NCBI GenBank assembly: GCA_946562005.1
Contig: CAMNVD010000073.1
Location: 1 to 5,862 of the forward strand
Length of the DNA stretch: 5,862 nt
Direction: 5' to 3'
From: an uncultured Clostridia bacterium
GTDB lineage: Bacteria; Bacillota; Dehalobacteriia; UBA4068; JAAVYR01
Both the position numbers and the translations under genes were made by a program. Each line of letters begins with the position of its first letter. Positions within the stretch are counted from its first letter, which is position 1. The notes under the pieces were generated by a model. It did no database searches and was not told the DNA's origin. It was given only the letters and a program-made list of their open reading frames with translations. This document shows, in pieces, positions 1 to 5,804 of the stretch.

Positions 1-1079
1 GACAGTTTCTGTTCAAAGTCGCCGTCAGCACTTTTGCCTTCTTTATATTTCCAGTGCGCAGCAATCCCATACTCAGCAATGCGGTGCATATCCCAAGTAC
101 GGATTTGCACTTCAAAAGGTTCCCCCTTCGGGCCAATGAGAGTGGTATGAATAGACTGATACATATTTTGCTTCGGCATAGCAATGTAGTCTTTAAAGCG
201 ACCGGGAATAGGCTTCCACAACGTATGGATAATACCAAGTGCTCCATAGCAGTCCTTCACATCGTCTACAATGACGCGAACAGCATTGAGGTCAAAGATT
301 TCGTTGAGCTCCTTTTGCTGCTTCATCATTTTGTTATAAATGCTATAAAAGCTTTTATAACGGCCGTAGATTTCCCCCTTGATGCCAAATTCCTCTAATT
401 TTTCTCTTAGTATAACACAGATATTTTCAATGTAATTGCCCCGTTCCAGCTTTTTATTGGTAATCTGGTCTTTTAAATATTGGTACCGTTCTGGGTCTAG
501 GTATTTCAGAGATAAATCTTCTAATTCTGTCTTTACTTTGAATATCCCCAAACGGTGAGCCAGCGGCGCATAGATTTCTTTGGTTTCCAGGGAGATTTCC
601 TTTTGCCGTTGGGAAGAATGATGATATTTCAAGGTCCGCATATTATGGAGCCTATCAGAAAGCTTAATGATAATAATGCGGATATCCTGAGACATAGCAA
701 AAATCATTTTTCGCAAATTTTCCACTTGCCGCTCCTGACGAGTGCGGTGCTGTAGTCTGGTCAGTTTGGTAACACCATCTACCAAAGTCGCCAATTCTTT
801 ATCAAATTCTAGGGTAATATCTTCCAATGTGTATTCGGTATCTTCCACCACATCATGGAGAAGTCCTGCTGCGATAGCTTTATCATCCATATTCAGACTA
901 ACTAAAATCTCAGCAACAGCAAAAGGATGAGTAATATAAGGTGCGCCAGAATCCCGTTTTTGTCCTTCATGAGCTTTAACAGCCAAGTCAAAGGCCCGGC
1001 AGATATAGTCTTCATCACAGGAGGGATTATAGGCTTTCACACTATCTATCAATTTGTTAATATCTAATTCCTGTTCCAT
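1..1079 (-). CDS. relA: Bifunctional (p)ppGpp synthetase/hydrolase (Rel/SpoT family), N-terminal part, truncated by window edge
   Basis: This enzyme makes (p)ppGpp from ATP and GTP/GDP and degrades it, setting the stringent response in the cytoplasm. I translated the minus strand from ATG at 1079; the frame stays open for 359 codons to the window edge. An HD hydrolase domain covers about residues 20-180, with H51, the H75-D76 pair in LLHDVVED, and D142 in KLSDRLHNMRTL, so the metal site looks intact. The synthetase domain follows (about 220-345): RYKSFYSIYNKM at 240-251, D263 in FDLNAVRV, GRFKDYIA at 293-300, YQSIHTT at 307-313 and E323 in EVQIRT. The RFKD motif at 294-297 is the RxKD form typical of bifunctional enzymes; monofunctional RelA has ExDD. 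The family is usually about 720-740 residues, so the TGS, helical and ACT regions lie outside. It has its own promoter and a strong ribosome site. It could equally be named rel, rsh or spoT. Confidence 0.96.
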   Translation of the reverse strand, partial: MEQELDINKLIDSVKAYNPSCDEDYICRAFDLAVKAHEGQKRDSGAPYITHPFAVAEILVSLNMDDKAIAAGLLHDVVEDTEYTLEDITLEFDKELATLVDGVTKLTRLQHRTRQERQVENLRKMIFAMSQDIRIIIIKLSDRLHNMRTLKYHHSSQRQKEISLETKEIYAPLAHRLGIFKVKTELEDLSLKYLDPERYQYLKDQITNKKLERGNYIENICVILREKLEEFGIKGEIYGRYKSFYSIYNKMMKQQKELNEIFDLNAVRVIVDDVKDCYGALGIIHTLWKPIPGRFKDYIAMPKQNMYQSIHTTLIGPKGEPFEVQIRTWDMHRIAEYGIAAHWKYKEGKSADGDFEQKL

Positions 1080-1086
1080 ATAGCCG

Positions 1087-1093
1087 CTCCTTT
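1087..1093 (-). promoter_or_regulatory. Ribosome binding site of relA/rsh
   Basis: AAAGGAG on the minus strand lies 7 bases before the ATG at 1079. This fixes the start of the Rel protein, whose N-terminus (MEQELDINKLI) reaches the HD domain at the usual distance. Confidence 0.85.
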
Positions 1094-1115
1094 GCAAAAT
1101 CATTTCTTATCTTTT

Positions 1116-1144
1116 ATCATAACATTATTTTTTCTTACTGCCAA
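1116..1144 (-). promoter_or_regulatory. Sigma-A type promoter of relA/rsh
   Basis: On the minus strand TTGGCA (1139-1144) and TATGAT (1116-1121) are separated by exactly 17 bases. Each box matches the sigma-A consensus at 5 of 6 positions. Transcription should start near 1109, giving a leader of about 30 bases. The promoter lies just past the ftsZ terminator, so relA/rsh appears to be transcribed on its own. This is sequence inference only. Confidence 0.72.
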
Positions 1145-1164
1145 TAGTCTGCCGAAAAAGCTGC

Positions 1165-1197
1165 AAAAAAAGAGAACTGCAAAAACAGTCCTCTTTT
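1165..1197 (-). terminator. Intrinsic terminator after ftsZ
   Basis: Read on the minus strand, AAAAGAGGACTG (1197-1186) pairs with CAGTTCTCTTTT (1179-1168) across a six-base loop. All 12 pairs form if one G-U wobble is allowed, and the T run continues to 1165. On the plus strand the same position is an A-C mismatch, so the element favours the minus-strand transcript. It starts 22 bases after the ftsZ stop codon. Confidence 0.85.
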
Positions 1198-1219
1198 CTA
1201 ATCAGCGTTAAAAAAGTTT

Positions 1220-2356
1220 TTATTTATTTCTCATAAAAGCAGGCACATCAATATCCCCCAAAGAGAAAGGTTTTACATCAATTTTGGGCACATATTCGTT
1301 GCCATTGCTTGCAGCGACATTGCCGGTCCCCATATTAGCCGGTGCGCTGGTAGGCTTTGCGGTAAATACAGTTTGGCTTGCCGCTACTTGTTGTTGCGCT
1401 CTTTGGTCAAAACCGGTAGCGATTACCGTTACCCGGATAGTGTCATCTAGAGATTCGTCTACATCAGCACCAAAGATAACATTAGCGTCTGGGTCAGCTG
1501 CTTCATAGATGAAGTTTGCAGCTTCATTTACCTCTAAGAGTCCGATATCAGGACTCGCAGTTACGCTCAAAAGGATTCTCTTCGCTCCAGTAATGGTTGT
1601 TTCCAGCATTTCACTGGATACAGCACGAGTTGCCGCTTCGATGGCCTTATTTTCACCCTTTGCTTCACCGATACCCATCATCGCTGTACCAGAATTGCTC
1701 ATAATGGTTTTCACGTCAGCAAAGTCCAAGTTAATCATGGCAGGCTTGGAGATTAAATCAGAAATCCCTTGCACCCCTTGACGGAGTACTTCATCAGCGA
1801 GAACAAAAGCATCCCGCATAGAGGTTTTCTTATCTGCTACTTTTAACAATTTATCATTAGGAATGGTGATAAGGGTATCCACTCTTCCCTTTAATTCACT
1901 AATACCTAGTTCTGCTTGTTTTGCGCGATGCCTGCCTTCAAAGGAGAATGGTTTGGTAACAACACCAATGGTAAGAATGCCCATGTCACGAGCAATCTCT
2001 GCAACGACTGGAGCCGCCCCAGTCCCTGTGCCGCCGCCCATACCAGCAGTGATAAATACCATATCAGAGCCATCAAGCATAACCCGGATATCTTCCCGGC
2101 TTTCTTCGGCAGCTTTAGAGCCTACTTCCGGGTCAGCCCCAGCGCCCAAACCTTTGGTTAATTTCCCACCGATTTGCAATACTTTTTCCGCTCTAGAAGT
2201 ATGTAATGCTTGAACATCAGTATTTACAGATACAAATTCTACGCCAGTGAGGCCGCTCTCTACCATGCGATTAACTGCGTTATTGCCGCCGCCACCAACA
2301 CCGATAACTTTAATTCTTGCATATTGGTCCATTGGATTTTCATCAAACTGTACCAT
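1220..2356 (-). CDS. ftsZ: Cell division protein FtsZ
   Basis: FtsZ is the tubulin-like GTPase that polymerises into the ring at midcell and recruits the divisome. From the ATG at 2356 the protein has 378 residues, normal for Firmicutes (about 350-390). Visible motifs are the nucleotide-binding GGGGNNAVNR near residues 21-30, the tubulin signature GGGTGTG at 107-113 and the T7 catalytic loop NLDFAD at 209-214. A low-complexity linker of roughly 45 residues leads to the conserved C-terminal peptide DIDVPAFMRNK, the expected docking site for membrane tethers such as FtsA or SepF. The frame is open further upstream to a TTG at 2413. I chose 2356 because MVQFDENPMDQYARIKVIG lines up with known FtsZ N-termini. 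No promoter is evident in the 155-base gap before it, so it is probably cotranscribed with ftsQ; a terminator follows. ftsA is not next to it. Confidence 0.98.
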   Translation of the reverse strand: MVQFDENPMDQYARIKVIGVGGGGNNAVNRMVESGLTGVEFVSVNTDVQALHTSRAEKVLQIGGKLTKGLGAGADPEVGSKAAEESREDIRVMLDGSDMVFITAGMGGGTGTGAAPVVAEIARDMGILTIGVVTKPFSFEGRHRAKQAELGISELKGRVDTLITIPNDKLLKVADKKTSMRDAFVLADEVLRQGVQGISDLISKPAMINLDFADVKTIMSNSGTAMMGIGEAKGENKAIEAATRAVSSEMLETTITGAKRILLSVTASPDIGLLEVNEAANFIYEAADPDANVIFGADVDESLDDTIRVTVIATGFDQRAQQQVAASQTVFTAKPTSAPANMGTGNVAASNGNEYVPKIDVKPFSLGDIDVPAFMRNK

Positions 2357-2359
2357 ATT

Positions 2360-2375
2360 CCCCTTCAACCCCTTT
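2360..2375 (-). promoter_or_regulatory. Duplicated Shine-Dalgarno-like motif before ftsZ
   Basis: The minus strand reads AAAGGGGTTGAAGGGG, so two AAGGGG copies stand 3 and 12 bases before the chosen ATG at 2356. Neither spacing is ideal (5-9 bases is usual). The start therefore rests mainly on alignment to known FtsZ N-termini. Confidence 0.5.
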
Positions 2376-2425
2376 ATCTCTATCTCTTCTCTATGATTTC
2401 TGTCTTTCAACAAAGATATCTTCTT

Positions 2426-2492
2426 GCTTGCAAATAAACATAAATATACCTAAAGTATTTCATTCCATAAAAAAATCCATTTTCCTGCAAGC
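2426..2492. repeat. Short inverted repeat in the ftsQ-ftsZ gap
   Basis: GCTTGCA at 2426-2432 and its exact complement TGCAAGC at 2486-2492 are 53 bases apart in the 155-base non-coding gap (2357-2511). They could close a long stem in the ftsZ leader RNA or be two protein half-sites, but seven-base arms can arise by chance. The rest of the gap is AT-rich, with a T7 run on the minus strand and no protein-coding signal. Confidence 0.3.
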
Positions 2493-2511
2493 ATAAGAAA
2501 ATTTCTCTTTT

Positions 2512-3285
2512 TTAGTTGTAATAATAAATAACCGGCTTTTCCTTTAAGCTCACATCGATATACTGAATACCATCTATTTTTTTATTTTCTAACTGGTCTT
2601 TGTAGATATAGTCAAATACGCTGAATTTAGCTGCAAAGTCCTTCACATCCCCAATACGCACCTCTAACCCCTCTGGCGTAAAAAATTTCACCTTTTGCAG
2701 GTTTGATACCTGAAGTTCCCGGACAATAGAACGGGACCGCTCGTCCATCTCGCCGATAATCCGCAAAACGCTAGTGATTTTCTCAGAAGAAACAGCCCGG
2801 CCCAAAAGCAAATCACCCTCGATATCATCCACTCCAGAAATAATAGGCAGGCCTGTCCCCTCTAAATAGCGGACTTGTTTTAGGAGTGCGCCCTTTTTAT
2901 CCACATGAAGGAAACTACCGTTCCAAGCCACAATCATAGCAGATTCTCGCTCCGTCACAGACACCACTACTTTGCCCGGCAGGCGCCGCTTCACAGATAC
3001 TGTCTCGATAAGAGGTTCTAACACCACCTTTTGTTCGGCCAGCCGCATATTCTGTTTGAAGGTATTGACACCTTTTTCGATGCCTGTCAAGTCCGCAATA
3101 CGTGCGCTATCTACGATGCTGTTACCTGACACGATAATCTCCTTGACAAAAAAGACAGAAGACTGAGAAAAATAATACCCTGCCAAAAGACAAACCAACA
3201 GCAAAAGCAGACACATAACCCAGCGAATATTACCAGCACGTCTGCGTTTCCGCTTATATGAACTTATCTGGGTAACTTCGCCCAT
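2512..3285 (-). CDS. ftsQ: Cell division protein FtsQ/DivIB (POTRA domain)
   Basis: FtsQ/DivIB is a bitopic membrane protein that, with FtsL and FtsB/DivIC, links the early and late divisome and controls septal wall synthesis. The 257-residue product is of normal length. Residues 1-19 are a basic cytoplasmic tail (KRKRRR at 11-16), 20-39 form one hydrophobic membrane segment, and about 45-112 form the extracytoplasmic POTRA domain, opening with FVKEIIVSGN and closing with RLPGKVVVSVTER. The FtsQ/DivIB beta domain follows to about residue 250. The ATG at 3285 is preceded by AAGGCGGA, a fair ribosome site. An extended -10 promoter about 50 bases upstream and a terminator after murA suggest that ftsQ opens a transcript shared with ftsZ. 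In most bacteria ftsA lies between these two genes; here a 155-base gap does. The family is weakly conserved in sequence, so topology and position support the call as much as motifs do. Confidence 0.93.
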   Translation of the reverse strand: MGEVTQISSYKRKRRRAGNIRWVMCLLLLLVCLLAGYYFSQSSVFFVKEIIVSGNSIVDSARIADLTGIEKGVNTFKQNMRLAEQKVVLEPLIETVSVKRRLPGKVVVSVTERESAMIVAWNGSFLHVDKKGALLKQVRYLEGTGLPIISGVDDIEGDLLLGRAVSSEKITSVLRIIGEMDERSRSIVRELQVSNLQKVKFFTPEGLEVRIGDVKDFAAKFSVFDYIYKDQLENKKIDGIQYIDVSLKEKPVIYYYN

Positions 3286-3341
3286 GATGAAATCCGCCTT
3301 TTCCTAAAGATATACAAACACAATAAAATAAAGATAAGAAA

Positions 3342-3350
3342 ATTATAACA
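3342..3350 (-). promoter_or_regulatory. Extended -10 promoter of ftsQ-ftsZ
   Basis: The minus strand reads TGTTATAAT: a perfect TATAAT (3342-3347) preceded by the TGn extension. No good -35 box lies 16-18 bases upstream, which is common for extended -10 promoters. Transcription should begin near 3335, leaving a leader of about 50 bases before ftsQ. The -35 area is AT-rich and a large palindrome lies just upstream. Confidence 0.65.
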
Positions 3351-3385
3351 AAACCGTAAGGAAAATACATCTCTTTTTTTCACCC

Positions 3386-3412
3386 ATTTCTTTCCTAATT
3401 TAGGCAAGAAAT
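3386..3412. repeat. 27-base near-perfect palindrome upstream of the ftsQ promoter
   Basis: The plus strand is symmetric about base 3399: ATTTCTT-T-CCTAA, a central T, then TTAGG-C-AAGAAAT. Only the pair 3393/3405 breaks the symmetry, so 12 of 13 pairs match. It lies about 50-77 bases upstream of the predicted ftsQ transcription start. On the plus strand a run of T (3412-3417) follows it, so it could also act as a weak terminator for antisense transcription. On the minus strand no T run follows. A regulator binding site is an inference. Confidence 0.5.
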
Positions 3413-3440
3413 TTTTTGCTATTTGTCATTCCTTATCCCA

Positions 3441-3457
3441 TTTGCCCCAATGGCAAA
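3441..3457. repeat. TTTGCC-N5-GGCAAA inverted repeat
   Basis: TTTGCCCCAATGGCAAA contains perfect six-base arms around five bases. It directly follows the murA terminator on the minus strand, in the murA-ftsQ gap. It resembles an operator in form, but I do not recognise a matching regulator. Confidence 0.4.
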
Positions 3458-3458
3458 G

Positions 3459-3489
3459 AAAAAAGGAAGAATCCTTGTTCTTCCCCTTT
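3459..3489 (-). terminator. Intrinsic terminator after murA
   Basis: On the minus strand AAAGGGGAAGAA (3489-3478) pairs with TTCTTCCTTTTT across the six-base loop CAAGGA (3477-3472). Seven central pairs are perfect, two G-U pairs extend the stem, and A-T pairs run into the T tract (3464-3459). It starts 76 bases after the murA stop codon and should end the murC-murB-murA transcript. Confidence 0.82.
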
Positions 3490-3521
3490 CTAATGCTGTA
3501 TGTGTTATAAATAAGCATTCA

Positions 3522-3537
3522 AGCCATCTAGCCATCT
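3522..3537. repeat. 8-base tandem duplication after murA
   Basis: AGCCATCT occurs twice head to tail in the non-coding stretch between the murA stop and its terminator. No function is apparent; it may be a simple replication slippage product. Confidence 0.45.
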
Positions 3538-3565
3538 TAGCAAGACGATGTTCCAAAGCATCTTT

Positions 3566-4867
3566 TTACTTATTTGCCACCTCGGGCATTATGGCCACAC
3601 GAGCAATATCGCCACCTAATACAGCTAATTTCTTTTCTAGAAAACTATAACCCCGGTCTATGTATTCTATTTTTTCTACAATGGACTGTCCTTCTGCGGC
3701 AAGGCCTGCTAAAACAAGAGCAGCGCCCGCCCTTAGGTCCGGGGCTTCTACATTAGCGCCACAGAGTCCCTCCACACCATTAATGACAGCGGCCCTACCG
3801 ATAATCTTCACATTAGCCCCCATCCGGCGCAACTCATCAGCGTGCTTAAAACGGTTTTCAAAAATATTTTCAGACACGATAGAAGTTCCCAATGATAACG
3901 TCATTAGCGCCATAAACTGGGGTTGTAAATCTGTGGCAAAACCAGGGTAAGGCATGGTCCGCACATCTACTGCCCGTAGACGGTCACTGGGCTTTACCCG
4001 CACAGTGTTTCGGTCATATTGGGCGATGCGCAGTCCCGCTTCTTTTAGTTTCGCTAGCAGCGCTACCAAATCCTCTGTGTCCACATCCTTTACCACCACA
4101 TCCCCACCAGTAATAGCCGCCGCCATAATAAAAGTCCCTGCCTCAATACGGTCCGGCATAATACGATAGGTCAAATTCTTCTTCGCCCCCAAGGAAGACA
4201 CACCTTGAATCACTACAACATCCGTACCAGCCCCGGTAATCTTCGCACCAATAGAACACAAGAAATTTGCTAAATCGATAATTTCTGGTTCTCGAGCCGC
4301 ATTTTGCAGTACCGTCTCCCCTTTGGCAAGAGCAGCAGCCATGAGCACATTTTCCGTTGCGCCCACACTAGGAAAATCCAAGCAAATCTCACTGCCAGTA
4401 AGGCCCCTAGCCTTGGCCTCAAAGAAACCGTTTTTCTCGCCGATAACAGCACCTAGCTGCTCTAATCCCTTTAAATGATAATCCATAGGACGGGAACCAA
4501 TATTGCAGCCGCCCGGAAAGGGCAGCGATACCTCGCCAAATCTGGCTACAAGAGGCCCAAGAATCAGATTAGACGCTCGCATCTTTTTCGTCAGCACCTC
4601 TGGCAATACACCAGGATAGGCAGCCGATGTATCAATATAAAGAGAGTCGCCTTCCCATTTACATTTTGCACCGCATTGCTCTAATGCCTGTATCATAACG
4701 AAAACATCATTTAAAAGCGGTACATTTTCTAATAAACACGGCTCTTGAGAGAGAAGCGTCGCCGCCATAATGGGCAACACTGCATTTTTTGCACCGGAGA
4801 CGCTTACCTCCCCTTTTAATCGTTTTCCGCCCTGGATAACAAACCTTTCCAAATATCGCACCCCCAC
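3566..4867 (-). CDS. murA: UDP-N-acetylglucosamine 1-carboxyvinyltransferase MurA
   Basis: MurA transfers enolpyruvate from PEP to UDP-GlcNAc, the first committed step of peptidoglycan synthesis, in the cytoplasm. The 433-residue product shows the EPSP-synthase-like fold motifs: SGAKNA at 24-29 (K27 and N28 contact substrate), KMRAS with R97, the active-site loop PGGCNIGSRP with catalytic C121 and R126, D313 in PGFATDLQPQF, R379 in DLRAG and R405 in IDRGY. Having Cys rather than Asp at 121 predicts sensitivity to fosfomycin. The start is uncertain. The outermost GTG at 4867 lies 17 bases after the murB stop but lacks a clear ribosome site. A TTG at 4852 would give the canonical N-terminus MERFVIQGG and has GGGGGTG 6 bases upstream. 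An ATG at 4869 is in another frame. I keep the longer form for extent only. It is the last gene of its unit, followed by a terminator. Confidence 0.97.
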   Translation of the reverse strand: MGVRYLERFVIQGGKRLKGEVSVSGAKNAVLPIMAATLLSQEPCLLENVPLLNDVFVMIQALEQCGAKCKWEGDSLYIDTSAAYPGVLPEVLTKKMRASNLILGPLVARFGEVSLPFPGGCNIGSRPMDYHLKGLEQLGAVIGEKNGFFEAKARGLTGSEICLDFPSVGATENVLMAAALAKGETVLQNAAREPEIIDLANFLCSIGAKITGAGTDVVVIQGVSSLGAKKNLTYRIMPDRIEAGTFIMAAAITGGDVVVKDVDTEDLVALLAKLKEAGLRIAQYDRNTVRVKPSDRLRAVDVRTMPYPGFATDLQPQFMALMTLSLGTSIVSENIFENRFKHADELRRMGANVKIIGRAAVINGVEGLCGANVEAPDLRAGAALVLAGLAAEGQSIVEKIEYIDRGYSFLEKKLAVLGGDIARVAIMPEVANK

Positions 4868-4884
4868 ATGAATACCAAAGAGGG

Positions 4885-5802
4885 TTATTCGCCCAATATC
4901 CGCACCTCAAGCTCTAACTTGTGTCCGCTATTTTGCAAAACCCGCTCTTGTACCTTTTCTATTAGCGACAACACATCAGAGGCAGAAGCATTTCCTAGAT
5001 TCACAATAAAATTGCCATGTTTGGGAGATACTTGCGCATCTCCTACCTGCATTCCTCGACATCCAGCCTGTTCCACTAGGTAGCCGGCATGGCTTCCTTC
5101 CGGATTTTTGAATACACTACCAGCAGAAGGATAGTCCAGAGGCTGTTTTGCAGCACGTTCTTTGAGCCAATCCTTCATTTGTTGGATTTCATCAGATACA
5201 TCACTTTGGGGCGCAAGGGATAACACCACCTCTGTTACCACCCAAGGCTGCCCCATTAGCCCGCTATGCCGATAGGAGAAATCCGCTTCTGCTTTTGAAA
5301 TTTGCCTTCTGGAGCCAATATATTCTACAAGGTTGATTTTGGTTACATAGGAACCAATATGATAGCCGTATGCACCAGCATTCATCATGACAGCCCCGCC
5401 TAAGCTGCCGGGAATACCGGCAGACCAACCCAGACCTGCCAAATTATGACTTAAGGTTTCTTTTGCCAGCCGTGCCATGGATACCCCAGCGCCAGCTAGA
5501 ACAGTACCATCTTCCTGAATGGTAATTTCTTGGAAGCCTTCTGCTGAGATTTCAATGACAACACCACGAATGCCACCATCCCCTACCAAAAGATTGCTGC
5601 CTTTACCTATCACATAAAAAGGAATCTCATATCGATTAGCACAGGCAAAAACAACCTGCAAATCTTCTTCCGAGCAAGGCCTTACCAATACGTCGGCAGG
5701 ACCGCCCATTTTCCAGGTAGTATGTTTTTTCATTGGTTCTGTAGTGAGAATCTCACCCTGAAATTGTCCTTGCAAGTCCTTCAAAAAAGAAGCAATATCC
5801 AA
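4885..5802 (-). CDS. murB: UDP-N-acetylenolpyruvoylglucosamine reductase MurB
   Basis: MurB is the FAD-dependent enzyme that uses NADPH to reduce the MurA product to UDP-MurNAc in the cytoplasm. The 305-residue protein has the FAD-binding region with GKGSNLLV at 66-73 and GIPGSLGGAVMMNAGAYG at 129-146, substrate-binding YRHSG with R178, the proton-donor serine S229 in GSVFKNP, and the C-terminal glutamate E299 in LEVRI. Its length and the GSVFKNP region fit the shorter type II MurB of Firmicutes. The start codon is TTG: no in-frame ATG exists before residue 24, and that one would cut into the FAD domain, while a strong AGGAGGA precedes the TTG. The gene begins 2 bases after the murC stop, so its translation is probably coupled to murC. 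murA follows 17 bases later. Confidence 0.97.
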   Translation of the reverse strand: MDIASFLKDLQGQFQGEILTTEPMKKHTTWKMGGPADVLVRPCSEEDLQVVFACANRYEIPFYVIGKGSNLLVGDGGIRGVVIEISAEGFQEITIQEDGTVLAGAGVSMARLAKETLSHNLAGLGWSAGIPGSLGGAVMMNAGAYGYHIGSYVTKINLVEYIGSRRQISKAEADFSYRHSGLMGQPWVVTEVVLSLAPQSDVSDEIQQMKDWLKERAAKQPLDYPSAGSVFKNPEGSHAGYLVEQAGCRGMQVGDAQVSPKHGNFIVNLGNASASDVLSLIEKVQERVLQNSGHKLELEVRILGE

Positions 5803-5804
5803 TG

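Noticed and set aside
54..930. Plus-strand reading frames of 62-114 codons opposite relA/rsh.
   Set aside because: They are antisense to a continuous, strongly conserved Rel coding sequence and have no family features.
1284..2213. Several plus-strand reading frames opposite ftsZ.
   Set aside because: They are complements of the conserved FtsZ coding frame, with no ribosome sites or recognisable domains.
2471..2507. Weak hairpin ATTTTC/GAAAAT followed by a T7 run on the minus strand, as an attenuator before ftsZ.
   Set aside because: The stem has one G-C pair and a 12-base loop, and the T run does not directly abut it; too weak to call.
2357..2511. Possible separate ftsZ promoter (for example TATATT or TATGTT boxes).
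   Set aside because: No -10-like box has a -35 partner matching more than about three of six positions at proper spacing, and none has a TGn extension.
3419..3535. A 38-codon minus-strand reading frame (ATG 3535 to TAG 3419) in the murA-ftsQ gap.
   Set aside because: It runs straight through the murA terminator, has no good ribosome site, and its product resembles nothing I know.
4707..4910. Minus-strand 67-codon frame overlapping the murB end and murA start, including the ATG at 4869.
   Set aside because: It is out of frame with both real genes and encodes a cysteine-rich, unconserved product; it is a frame shadow of murA.
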